A program made the position numbers and the translations under genes. From Microbacteriaceae bacterium UBA4731 (lineage in GTDB: Bacteria > Actinomycetota > Actinomycetes > Actinomycetales > Microbacteriaceae), in assembly GCA_002404115.1 (NCBI GenBank), contig DHJB01000031.1, positions 9,456-26,304 on the forward strand: DNA of 16,849 nucleotides, in the 5' to 3' direction. Below are positions 7,202-13,965 of this stretch, one piece after another. Below the pieces are notes generated by a model. It was not told the origin of the DNA. It did no database searches and saw only the letters and a program-made list of their open reading frames with translations. Numbering within the stretch: the stretch's first letter is position 1; each line of letters begins with the position of its first letter.

Positions 7202-8650
7202 ATGAACACAACCGATGCCCGCGCGTTCCCGGCAGGCTTTCTCTTCGGTGCGGCGACGGCCGCGTACCAGATCGAGGGCGCGTCCCACGGGGATGGCCGC
7301 ACCGACTCGATCTGGGATGCCTTCAGCCGCGTTCCGGGCGCCGTGATCAATGGCGACAGCGGCGAGATCGCCTGCGACCACTACCACCGCTACCGGGACG
7401 ACGTCGCGCTGATGAAGGACCTGGGACTGCAGACATACCGTTTCTCCACCTCGTGGTCTCGCGTCCGGCCCGACGGCGGTCCGGTCAATCCGACGGGCCT
7501 CGACTTCTACTCGCGCCTCGTCGACGAGTTGCTCGACGCCGGGATCAAGCCGTGGCTGACGCTCTACCACTGGGATCTTCCCCAGGCCCTCGAAGAGAAG
7601 GGCGGCTGGACCAACCGCGACACGGCCTTCCTCTTCCGCGACTACGCGCTCAGCATGCACGATGCGCTCGGCGACCGCGTCGGGGTATGGACGACGCTCA
7701 ACGAGCCGTGGTGCTCCTCGTTCCTCAGCTACACGGCCGGCGTGCACGCGCCCGGTCGGCAGAGCAAGCCGGCCGGTCTCGTGGCCGGACACCACCTCCT
7801 GCTCGGCCACGGGCTGGCCGTCGAGGCGCTGCGCAACAGGGACCCCGCCCTGGAACTCGGCATCACGCTCAATCTCACCGTCGCCAAGCCGGTCGACCCG
7901 GCCAGCCCCGGCGACCTGGACGCGGCCCGGCGCATCGACGGGCAGTTCAACCGCTTCTTCCTCGACCCGGTCTTCCGCGGCGCCTACCCGGCCGACCTGC
8001 TGGTCGACGTCGCGGGCCTCGGCCTGACCGACGTGATCCGTGACGGGGACCTCGAGCAGATCGCGCAACCGATCGACGCGCTGGGCGTGAATTACTACCA
8101 CGGCGAGCTGGTCAGTGACAGGCCGGCGGAGCATCCGCTGCTCGCCCAGGCACCAACCGGCCGTGCGACCAGTTCGCCGTTCCCGGCAGCCGACGGAGTG
8201 TTCAACCACCCGCAGGGGCTGCCGCTGACCGCGATGGAATGGGAGGTGCAGCCCGACGGCCTGCGTGAACTGCTGCTGCGTGTCGACCGCGACTACACCG
8301 GGCGGGCCGGGACGAAGCTGTACGTGACGGAGAACGGTGCAGCCTACGACGACACCGTCGATGCGGACGGCCGCGTGCCGGATGTCGAACGCACCGAGTT
8401 CCTGCGGACGCACCTGGCGGCCATCCTCGATGCGATCGACGCAGGCGTCGACGTGCACGGCTACTTCTACTGGTCGCTGCTCGACAACTTCGAGTGGGCG
8501 TGGGGGTACGAGAAACGCTTCGGCATCGTCCGCGTCGACTACGAGACACAGGAACGCACCGTGAAGGACAGCGGGCTCGCCTACGCGGGCATCATCAGGT
8601 CACGCTCCCTGCCTTCGGCGCCGGTCAGTGGTGGCGGGGAAATAGAATGA
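7202..8650 (+). CDS. bglC: GH1 beta-glucosidase (BglC-like)
   Basis: Retaining family 1 glycoside hydrolase that hydrolyses imported cellobiose or other beta-glucosides to glucose in the cytoplasm; no signal peptide is present. From ATG 7202 it is 482 aa. The N-terminal signature FPAGFLFGAATAAYQIEGA, LYHWDLPQ, acid/base TLNEP (Glu168), nucleophile YVTENGAAY (Glu377) and the aglycone-site WSLLDNFEWAWGYEKRFG are all intact. An alternative ATG at 7160 overlaps the cebG stop (ATGA) and would add 14 residues; 7202 is preferred because it starts at the usual family distance from FPxGF and has AAGAAAG 5 nt upstream, but coupling makes 7160 a real option. It is operon-linked to the transporter and regulator. 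Confidence 0.93.
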   Translation: MNTTDARAFPAGFLFGAATAAYQIEGASHGDGRTDSIWDAFSRVPGAVINGDSGEIACDHYHRYRDDVALMKDLGLQTYRFSTSWSRVRPDGGPVNPTGLDFYSRLVDELLDAGIKPWLTLYHWDLPQALEEKGGWTNRDTAFLFRDYALSMHDALGDRVGVWTTLNEPWCSSFLSYTAGVHAPGRQSKPAGLVAGHHLLLGHGLAVEALRNRDPALELGITLNLTVAKPVDPASPGDLDAARRIDGQFNRFFLDPVFRGAYPADLLVDVAGLGLTDVIRDGDLEQIAQPIDALGVNYYHGELVSDRPAEHPLLAQAPTGRATSSPFPAADGVFNHPQGLPLTAMEWEVQPDGLRELLLRVDRDYTGRAGTKLYVTENGAAYDDTVDADGRVPDVERTEFLRTHLAAILDAIDAGVDVHGYFYWSLLDNFEWAWGYEKRFGIVRVDYETQERTVKDSGLAYAGIIRSRSLPSAPVSGGGEIE

Positions 8651-8654
8651 CGCC
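8643..8654 (+). promoter_or_regulatory. -10 element of a leaderless internal promoter for the regulator gene
   Basis: TAGAAT (8643-8648) is close to the consensus -10 and lies 6 nt before the ATG at 8655. It overlaps the last codons of the glucosidase gene. No clear -35 or Shine-Dalgarno sequence is seen. The regulator could thus be made at a basal level independently of the repressed operon promoter. Confidence 0.6.
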
Positions 8655-9677
8655 ATGACCGCACTCCCGTCCCGTTCGTCGGCGCCGACCCTGGAAATGG
8701 TGGCAGAGGCCGCGGGCGTTTCGCGGGCGACGGTGAGCCGCGTGGTGAATGGGTCGACGAAGGTGAGCCCCGATATCGTGGCCTCCGTGACCCAGGCCAT
8801 CGACCGGCTGCACTATGTGCCCAACCGGGCCGCGCGGTCGCTGGTGAGCCGCCAGACCCAGGCCGTGGCCCTCGTGGTTCCGGAGGACATGACGACCTTC
8901 TTTGGCGACCCGTACTTCGCGGCCATCGTGCAGGGCATCACCCGGCGGCTCGACGAGAGCGACTACACGCTCAACCTGCTCGTGGCGTCGAGCGACCCCC
9001 GGCACAAGACCATACGGTACCTGCGCTCGGGGAACGTGGACGGCGCCCTCATCGTCTCCCACCACACGGGTGATGAATTCGTGGCCGAGCTCGAGACGAC
9101 CATGCCGGTCGTCTTCGGCGGGCGCCCATCGAATGAGGCCGACACGGCGGCCTACTTCGTCGACGTCGACAACGTCGCGGGCGCCGAGATCGGCACCCGG
9201 CACCTGATCGACATCGGCCGCCGGCGGATCGGCTCGATCGCCGGCCCGATCGATATGCCGGCCGGAATCGACCGCCTCACGGGGTTTCGCCGCGCTCTCG
9301 AACGGGCGGGGAGGGCGACTGACGCAATCGAGCACGCCGACTTCACGCCCGTCGGCGCCGCGGCGGCGACACGTCGGCTGCTGGATCGGTGCCCGGACGT
9401 CGATGCGCTCTTCGTGGCGAGCGACCTGATGGCAACCGGCGTCCTCGACGTGCTCCGCGAGCAGGGACGCGCGGTGCCGGACGACGTCGCGGTTGTCGGG
9501 TTCGACGACAGTCCGGCAGCGACGGCCGCACCAGTGCCGCTGACCACCGTGAGGCAGCCCTCCGTTGAGATGGGCTTCGCGATGGCCGACATGCTGCTGC
9601 GGCTGCTCGCCGGCGACACGAGCGTGCTGCACCGCACGATCATGCCGACGGGACTCGTGCTGCGCGACTCCGCGTAG
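8655..9677 (+). CDS. cebR: LacI-family transcriptional regulator, CebR-like
   Basis: Predicted repressor of the cellobiose operon. The 340-aa protein has an N-terminal helix-turn-helix (TLEMVAEAAGVSRATVSRVVNG, about residues 13-34), the hinge-helix region ending YVPNRAARSL, and a periplasmic-binding-protein-like effector domain with AVVGFDDSPAA and LTTVRQP, all standard for LacI/GalR members. It follows the glucosidase gene by 4 nt and has its own leaderless-type -10. The palindromes at 3819-3832 and 3873-3890 are typical LacI-family sites, closely resembling the CebR box, so control by cellobiose is inferred. No copy of the operator is seen upstream of this gene. Confidence 0.92.
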   Translation: MTALPSRSSAPTLEMVAEAAGVSRATVSRVVNGSTKVSPDIVASVTQAIDRLHYVPNRAARSLVSRQTQAVALVVPEDMTTFFGDPYFAAIVQGITRRLDESDYTLNLLVASSDPRHKTIRYLRSGNVDGALIVSHHTGDEFVAELETTMPVVFGGRPSNEADTAAYFVDVDNVAGAEIGTRHLIDIGRRRIGSIAGPIDMPAGIDRLTGFRRALERAGRATDAIEHADFTPVGAAAATRRLLDRCPDVDALFVASDLMATGVLDVLREQGRAVPDDVAVVGFDDSPAATAAPVPLTTVRQPSVEMGFAMADMLLRLLAGDTSVLHRTIMPTGLVLRDSA

Positions 9678-9747
9678 GCGGCGTCGCGCATGCGGCGTGC
9701 GCTCGGTTGCGCCGGGGCGCGTGTCGCCGTGCCCGTGCACAGTCGCG

Positions 9748-9791
9748 AAAACAGGAACGCAGGCCTTAGATCGGCGATTACGTCCTGTTTT
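9748..9791 (+). terminator. Inverted repeat after the cellobiose operon, possible terminator
   Basis: AAAACAGGA (9748-9756) and TCCTGTTTT (9783-9791) form a perfect 9-bp stem around a 26-nt loop, 71 nt beyond the regulator stop. A third related copy, CCCTGTTT, follows at about 9813-9820. The T-tract lies in the stem rather than after it, so factor-independent termination would be weak. It is the only stem of this size in the 218-nt region between 9678 and 9895. Confidence 0.4.
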
Positions 9792-9833
9792 GGCTAACAC
9801 CCTCGCGATTCGCCCTGTTTAGGGTGCGCTGGC

Positions 9834-9890
9834 TTCGAGAGTGTCGGACGGTGCCGATAGAACAGTCGCAATGATTCCCAACCAAGGAGG
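9834..9890 (+). promoter_or_regulatory. Putative promoter and strong ribosome binding site of the gene at 9896
   Basis: TTCGAG (9834-9839), 18 nt and TAGAAC (9858-9863) form a weak promoter-like pair. AAGGAGG (9884-9890) lies 5 nt before the ATG at 9896 and is a near-perfect Shine-Dalgarno sequence, in contrast to the leaderless genes around it. The ribosome site is firm, the promoter tentative. Confidence 0.5.
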
Positions 9891-9895
9891 AAGCG

Positions 9896-10288
9896 ATGAA
9901 TGTTCTCGTGGCGACATCCCTGTCCCAAGGCACTCGCGAAGACGATTACCACTGGTGCGTAGAGGGCGAACTGGTGACAATCCAGGAGCCGTGCGATCGC
10001 GACCGGCGTGATCCCCAAGGCGGCTGCGGCTGCTCGAGAGGATTCGCAGGTCTCATTTCCCACCGCGCGACGACGACCGCCAGGATCGCTGATCTCCCCG
10101 ATCTGACTCTCGGATATTACGTCACCGTGATCCGCTCCGGGCTCGTGGCGCAGGGATGGAACCCAACCGACGCCCGGAGAATCGCCAAAGCCCAACTCGG
10201 CCTCATCGAGGGATGGCCGGCCGGCGCGATCCTCGAGCGGTCGTTCGAGGCGATCAAGATCCGCTGCCATGCGTCCGAGGCAACCTGA
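9896..10288 (+). CDS. Conserved hypothetical protein with clustered cysteines (probably DUF7715)
   Basis: A 130-aa soluble protein of unknown function. It resembles an actinobacterial family I recall as DUF7715, with the features MNVLVATSLSQG at the N-terminus, DYHWCVEGELV, CDRDRRDPQGGCGCSRGFAG and SHRATTTARI. Cys21, Cys33, Cys44 and Cys46 with nearby His and Asp residues could bind a metal, but this is inference. The C-terminal half (LGYYVTVIRSGLVAQGW, ARRIAKAQLGLIEGWP) looks alpha-helical. The start is fixed by a strong Shine-Dalgarno sequence 5 nt upstream. It is convergent with the oxidoreductase gene, 14 nt apart. The conserved-looking composition and good ribosome site make it a real gene; no function is offered. 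Confidence 0.82.
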   Translation: MNVLVATSLSQGTREDDYHWCVEGELVTIQEPCDRDRRDPQGGCGCSRGFAGLISHRATTTARIADLPDLTLGYYVTVIRSGLVAQGWNPTDARRIAKAQLGLIEGWPAGAILERSFEAIKIRCHASEAT

Positions 10289-10302
10289 CAGCGGGCTTCG
10301 AA

Positions 10303-11229
10303 CTAGTCGAGCTGGGGCGCGACCTCGCGGGCGATGAAGTCCAGGTGGTCGAGGTCGGACAGGTCCATGATCTGCAGGTAGACGCACTCCACGCCGTCGG
10401 CGGCGAGGGCGCCCAGCCGGTCGACGATCTCGGATGCGGTGCCGGCCACGCCGTGCTCGCGCAGCTCGGCCGGCTCCCGGCCGACCGCGGCGGCGCGGCG
10501 GGCGAATTCGGCCTCGTCGCGCCCGGCGACCGCGATCAGCGCCGCCGAGTAGACGAGTTCCTGCGGGTCTCGGCCGATGGCCTCGCAGGCCGCTCGAACG
10601 CCCGCGAACTTGGCGGGGACATCCGCGAAGTCGGGGAAAGGGAGGTTGAACTCTGTCGCGAACCGCGCCGCCATGGCCGGGGTGCGTTTGGCACCGCCGC
10701 CGCCCACGATCACCGGAACGCGGGCCTGCGTCGGCTTGGGCAGCGCGGGCGAGTCGACGAGCGTGTAGTGCTCCCCGGCGAAGCTGTAGCTCTCGCCGAC
10801 CGGGGTGCCCCACAGGCCGGTGACGATTTCGAGCTGCTCCTCGAGCATGCCGAACCGTTTGTGCGGGAACGGGATGCCGTAGGCAAGGTGCTCCTTCTCG
10901 AACCAGCCGGTGCCGAGGCCGAGCTCGACCCGGCCGCCCGACATCTGGTCGACCTGGGCAACCTGGATCGCGAGGATCCCAGGCGGCCGGTAGGTCACCG
11001 AGGAGACGAGGGTGCCGAGGCGGATGCGCGTGGTCTCCCTGGCCAGGCCGGCGAGGGTGGTCCAGGCATCCGTCGGGCCCGGCAGGCCGGACACGTGGTC
11101 GCCCATGGCGAGGTAGTGGTCGGAGCGGAAGAACGCGTCGAAACCGAGCGCCTCCGTGGCCTGGGCGACGGCGAGGATGTCGTCGTACGTGCCGCCCTGC
11201 TGCGGTTCGGTGAAGATGCGGAGTCTCAT
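10303..11229 (-). CDS. LLM-class (F420-dependent type) oxidoreductase
   Basis: Luciferase-like monooxygenase-fold protein of 308 aa, of the actinobacterial subgroup usually annotated as TIGR03560-like F420-dependent. Visible signatures: MRLRIFTEPQQGGTYDDI at the start, LGFDAFFRSDHYLAMGD, IRLGTLVSSVTYRPPGILA (beta strand and cofactor region), GGRVELGLGTGW, and VPVIVGGGGAKRTPAMAARFA near the phosphate-binding part. These members normally use coenzyme F420 rather than FMN, which cannot be proved here; the substrate is unknown. The gene starts 12 nt after the methyltransferase stop on the same strand without a clear ribosome site, so it is probably the second gene of a two-gene transcript. Confidence 0.88.
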   Translation of the reverse strand: MRLRIFTEPQQGGTYDDILAVAQATEALGFDAFFRSDHYLAMGDHVSGLPGPTDAWTTLAGLARETTRIRLGTLVSSVTYRPPGILAIQVAQVDQMSGGRVELGLGTGWFEKEHLAYGIPFPHKRFGMLEEQLEIVTGLWGTPVGESYSFAGEHYTLVDSPALPKPTQARVPVIVGGGGAKRTPAMAARFATEFNLPFPDFADVPAKFAGVRAACEAIGRDPQELVYSAALIAVAGRDEAEFARRAAAVGREPAELREHGVAGTASEIVDRLGALAADGVECVYLQIMDLSDLDHLDFIAREVAPQLD

Positions 11230-11241
11230 TGACTCAGTGTT

Positions 11242-12180
11242 TCAGGTCTCGAGAGGCCGGGCCACTGCGGCGACAGTCTCGACCGCCGGGTCCAGGAATT
11301 CCACGTCGGGCAACGGGGCGAAGCGCGTGCGCATGACCTGGATCGACTCTGGATTCCGGTCGACGAGAACGAAACGGCGGCCGAGGGAGGCCGCGACCGC
11401 GCCGGTCGTGCCGCTCCCGGCGAAGAAGTCGAGCACCCAGTCGCCCTCGCGGCTGGAGGCCTGGATGATCCGGCGCAGGATGCCGACCGGCTTCTGGGTG
11501 GGATAGCCCGTCTTCTCCTTGCCCGTCGGCGACACGATCGTGTGCCACCAGACATCCGTCGGCAGCTTGCCGCGCTCGGCCTTCTCCGGCGTGACGAGCC
11601 CGGGCGCCATGTACGGTTCGCGGTCGACCGTGGTCGAGTCGAAGTAGTACCGGGCCGGATTCTTCACGTAGACGAGGATCGTGTCGTGCTTGGTCGGCCA
11701 GCGGTTCTTGGATTTCGCGCCGTAGTCGTAGGCCCAGATCAGTTCGTTGAGGAAGCAGTCGCGGCCGAACAGCGCGTCGAGCAGCACCTTGGCGTAGTGC
11801 GCCTCCCGGTAGTCGAGGTGGAGGTACAGCGTGCCGTCGTCGGCGAGCAGGCGCCAGGCCTCGATCAGCCGAGGTTCGAGGAACCCCCAGTAGTCCTCGA
11901 ACTGGTCGTCATAGCCGAGCAGGTCGCCCTTGATGCGCTCGTAGAGCTGGCCCTTGAACCCGGTGATGGTGCCGGCGGCCCGCGCGCCGAGCGCCTCGTT
12001 CGCCGGCGGTGTCGCCACGCGAACGGATGTCGTCGTGCGCCGCTTCTGCGCCCGGCCCGTGTTGAACGGCGGGTCGAGGTAGATCAGTGTGAATGCCTCG
12101 TCCGGCAGGTCGGGGAGAACCTCGAGATTGTCGGCGTGAATGACGCGACTGGGAGACGTCTGTGACCACACGATAGGCAT
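11242..12180 (-). CDS. Orphan site-specific DNA methyltransferase, beta-class N6-adenine/N4-cytosine type
   Basis: S-adenosylmethionine-dependent DNA amino-methyltransferase of 312 aa. The catalytic motif IV is DPPF (36-39) in LIYLDPPFNTG; the AdoMet motif I FAGSGTTG is at 253-260, with TGYPTQKP (224-231) before it. The order catalytic motif first, AdoMet motif last defines the beta class (as in CcrM and type III Mod subunits). The protein is short and lacks the extended recognition region of type III Mod. No restriction, specificity or helicase gene lies nearby, so it is a solitary enzyme. CAGAAT lies 6 nt before the ATG, suggesting leaderless transcription divergent from the GNAT gene. The recognised sequence is unknown. 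Confidence 0.9.
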   Translation of the reverse strand: MPIVWSQTSPSRVIHADNLEVLPDLPDEAFTLIYLDPPFNTGRAQKRRTTTSVRVATPPANEALGARAAGTITGFKGQLYERIKGDLLGYDDQFEDYWGFLEPRLIEAWRLLADDGTLYLHLDYREAHYAKVLLDALFGRDCFLNELIWAYDYGAKSKNRWPTKHDTILVYVKNPARYYFDSTTVDREPYMAPGLVTPEKAERGKLPTDVWWHTIVSPTGKEKTGYPTQKPVGILRRIIQASSREGDWVLDFFAGSGTTGAVAASLGRRFVLVDRNPESIQVMRTRFAPLPDVEFLDPAVETVAAVARPLET

Positions 12181-12186
12181 TCCCTC

Positions 12187-12208
12187 ATTCTGCCAGTCGG
12201 CATAGTCT
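12187..12208. promoter_or_regulatory. Back-to-back leaderless promoters in a 34-nt divergent gap
   Basis: On the plus strand TAGTCT (12203-12208) lies 6 nt before the GTG at 12215. On the minus strand CAGAAT (12192-12187) lies 6 nt before the ATG at 12180. The two -10 elements are 10 bp apart, and each -35 region must fall at or inside the opposite gene's start, so the two promoters would compete for polymerase. Confidence 0.55.
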
Positions 12209-12214
12209 GTCGTC

Positions 12215-12535
12215 GTGACTGCGGCATCAACGACGGAGCATCCGACACCCCCTGAGGTCAGGCATGAGCCTGCGCTCGCCCGCTACACGCTCTGGCTGGA
12301 CGACCGGAATGTCGGACTGACCGACTACAGCGTCTCGCTGCGCGAGGTGACATTCACCTTCACCGAGGTGGACCCGGCCCGTCGGAGACAGGGATTGGCG
12401 GCCATCCTGATCGAGCGGGCCCTCGACGACGTGCGGGTCCGCACGGCTCTGCCGGTGGTCGCGCAATGCGAGTACGTGGCGAAGTGGATCGACGAGCACG
12501 CCGAATACCACGACCTGCTCACGCGCGGGCGCTAG
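12215..12535 (+). CDS. Small GNAT-fold N-acetyltransferase (PF14542 / NATD1-like)
   Basis: A 106-aa single-domain GCN5-related acetyltransferase. TYTEV-type strands (VTFTFTEVDPARRRQGLAAILIERALDDVR) include the acetyl-CoA pyrophosphate loop RRQGLA. The C-terminal CEYVAKWIDEHAEYHDLL is the family-typical end of PF14542 (YjdJ/NATD1), where a Cys-containing PxC-like motif precedes the last helix; here the residue order is VVAQC. Substrates of this family are unknown. The GTG start is placed by the -10 element 6 nt upstream and by divergence from the methyltransferase. Its TAG overlaps the TAG of the convergent membrane-protein gene on the shared tetranucleotide CTAG. Confidence 0.85.
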   Translation: MTAASTTEHPTPPEVRHEPALARYTLWLDDRNVGLTDYSVSLREVTFTFTEVDPARRRQGLAAILIERALDDVRVRTALPVVAQCEYVAKWIDEHAEYHDLLTRGR

Positions 12536-12828
12536 ACGGGCGACCTGGGCTCACTCTCGATCGGAGTCGTGATGGTGATCCGCCCGTCGTAGATGCCGTG
12601 GTCGCCGTCGCCCGCGACCGGTGCCGGAGCCGGCAGCACGGTCTGGCGGTCCAGTTCGATGGCCGCCTCGTGCCGGCTGGGCGCGAACACCTCGTCGCCG
12701 ATGCTGGTGACGCTCCCGCCCCCGCCGGGGCGTTTGTTCTTGTTGGAGAGATCGATCCAGCCGAGCCGGTTCGCCAGGTAACCGAGCAGCACGATTCCGA
12801 GCGCACCGAGCAGCATCCACCAGTTCAT
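12532..12828 (-). CDS. Small single-pass membrane protein, unknown function
   Basis: A 98-aa product with one hydrophobic helix (about residues 4-22, MLLGALGIVLLGYLANRLGWI) followed by NKNKRPGGGG, so an N-out/C-in anchor is expected, then a soluble tail with FAPSRHEAAIELDRQTVLPAPAP and GDGDHGIYDGRITI. The tail motifs look like those of small conserved actinobacterial proteins, but I cannot name a family. TACACT (12840-12835) lies 6 nt before the ATG, consistent with leaderless transcription. It is convergent with the GNAT gene, sharing CTAG at the stops, and lies 51 nt downstream of the lipoate ligase gene on the same strand. Confidence 0.75.
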   Translation of the reverse strand: MNWWMLLGALGIVLLGYLANRLGWIDLSNKNKRPGGGGSVTSIGDEVFAPSRHEAAIELDRQTVLPAPAPVAGDGDHGIYDGRITITTPIESEPRSPV

Positions 12829-12834
12829 CGTCCC

Positions 12835-12840
12835 AGTGTA
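12835..12840 (-). promoter_or_regulatory. -10 element of the small membrane-protein gene
   Basis: TACACT on the minus strand fits TANNNT and ends 6 nt before the ATG at 12828. No ribosome site or clear -35 is visible. Confidence 0.5.
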
Positions 12841-12870
12841 CCGAGGGTCGCTGAGGGTCTCTGAGCACGG

Positions 12871-12892
12871 AAAAGCGCGCTATGGAACGCGC
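12871..12892 (-). terminator. Possible terminator at the lipoate ligase stop codon
   Basis: On the minus strand GCGCG (12892-12888) and CGCGC (12879-12875) form a 5-bp GC stem with an 8-nt loop that contains the ligase stop codon, followed by TTTT (12874-12871). The stem is short and the T-run brief, so it may be weak. Confidence 0.4.
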
Positions 12893-13929
12893 GTGATCCA
12901 CTCGTCGGTGCCGAACTTGTTCGCCACGAGGTCGGCGGCTTTCGCATATTCCTCGTCGGTAATCTCTCCGGAGACCGCTCCGTAGAGCCCGGTGAAGGTC
13001 TGCTTCATGCGGTCGATGATCTCCGCCCGGGTGAGGCCGGTCTGGCTGCGCAGCGGGTCCACGCGCTTGGCGGCGCTCGTGATGCCCTTGTCGCTCAGCT
13101 TCTCCCGGCCGATACGCAGCACCTGCACCATCTTCTCGCCGTCCATGTCGTAGCTCATGGTCACGTGGTGCAGCACGGCGCCGCTGCCGAGGCGCTTTTG
13201 TGCGGCTCCGCCGATCTTGCCGGAGGGGCTCGTGATGTCGTTGAGCGGCTGGTAGTACGCGTCGATGCCGAGCGACTTGAGCGCCGTGAGCACCCAGTCG
13301 TCGAGGAACGCGTACGAGTCGGCGAAGGTCATGCCCTGCACGAGCTCGCTGGGCGCGTAGATCGAGTAGGTGATCACCGAACCGGCTTCCATGAACATGG
13401 CGCCGCCGCCGCTGATCCGGCGCACGACGGTGAAGCCGTGCAAGGCCGCGTTCTCTGGATCGACCTCGTTCTTCAACGACTGGAAACTGCCGATGACCAC
13501 AGCGGGCTCGTTCCACTCCCAGATGCGCAGGGTGGGCTGGCGGCGGCCCTCGCCGACCTCGATCGCCAGCACCTCGTCGAGCGCCATCTGCATCACGGGC
13601 GGGACGGCCTTGGAGTGGATGAGCTGCCACTCGTAGTCGCGCCAGCTGCTGGCCTGGGCCAGCGACCGGCGGATGGCCACGGCGACGGCCTCCGGTGAGA
13701 AGCCCAGCAGGGTCGCGTTCGCCGGGAGCGCGGCACGCACGGCGGCCGCGATGCTCACGGCGTCGCTGTCGGCGGACAGGCCGTTCACGGCCGCGTTGAT
13801 GTCCTCGAGGGCGTCGTCCGGCTCGAGGAAGAAGTCCCCGGCCAGCCGGAAGTTGACGATCGCATTGTCGACGACGTCGAGATCGACGACGACAAGCTTG
13901 CCGCCTGGAACCTTGTATTCACCGTGCAT
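12880..13929 (-). CDS. Lipoate-protein ligase A family protein with N-terminal accessory domain
   Basis: Predicted lipoyl-AMP forming ligase, attaching lipoate to lipoyl domains of 2-oxoacid dehydrogenases or GcvH. In 349 aa, residues 1-50 (HGEYKVPGGKLVVVDLDV, FRLAGDFFLEPDDALEDINAAV) to about 95 resemble the lipoate-ligase C-terminal domain (PF10437/LplB), and residues about 97-349 the LplA/LipB/BirA catalytic domain (PF03099) with RRISGGGAMFMEAGS (170-184) and GKIGGAAQKR (237-246, catalytic Lys238). The domain order is the reverse of E. coli LplA. The usual GGGAVFHD is GGGAMFME, so the HD pair is absent. TAGGCT (13941-13936) lies 6 nt before the ATG. The biochemical role could also be octanoyl transfer; family certain, exact substrate not. 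Confidence 0.88.
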   Translation of the reverse strand: MHGEYKVPGGKLVVVDLDVVDNAIVNFRLAGDFFLEPDDALEDINAAVNGLSADSDAVSIAAAVRAALPANATLLGFSPEAVAVAIRRSLAQASSWRDYEWQLIHSKAVPPVMQMALDEVLAIEVGEGRRQPTLRIWEWNEPAVVIGSFQSLKNEVDPENAALHGFTVVRRISGGGAMFMEAGSVITYSIYAPSELVQGMTFADSYAFLDDWVLTALKSLGIDAYYQPLNDITSPSGKIGGAAQKRLGSGAVLHHVTMSYDMDGEKMVQVLRIGREKLSDKGITSAAKRVDPLRSQTGLTRAEIIDRMKQTFTGLYGAVSGEITDEEYAKAADLVANKFGTDEWITRVP

Positions 13930-13935
13930 GATCTC

Positions 13936-13941
13936 AGCCTA
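13936..13941 (-). promoter_or_regulatory. -10 element of the lipoate ligase gene
   Basis: TAGGCT on the minus strand ends exactly 6 nt before the ATG at 13929 and has no Shine-Dalgarno sequence after it. It is the same hexamer as the -10 of the cellobiose operon. Confidence 0.55.
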
Positions 13942-13965
13942 ATCGCGCGCCCGGCGGCATCCGTT

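Noticed and set aside
9794..10813. 339-aa minus-strand frame across 9896-10288 and the LLM gene
   Set aside because: Overlaps the oxidoreductase in a different frame on the same strand and the gene at 9896 on the other; the text is Arg/Pro-rich without motifs.
10156..11232. 358-aa plus-strand frame
   Set aside because: Antisense of the LLM oxidoreductase, whose sequence shows clear family motifs; no recognisable domain.
11242..12535. Possible restriction-modification or toxin-antitoxin locus
   Set aside because: The methyltransferase neighbours are an oxidoreductase and a small GNAT protein. The GNAT protein belongs to the NATD1-like group, not the TacT-type toxins, and no antitoxin-like gene is present.
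12551..13630. 359-aa minus-strand frame spanning the lipoate ligase and small membrane protein
   Set aside because: It is a frame-shifted shadow of two real genes, Arg/Ala-rich and without motifs.
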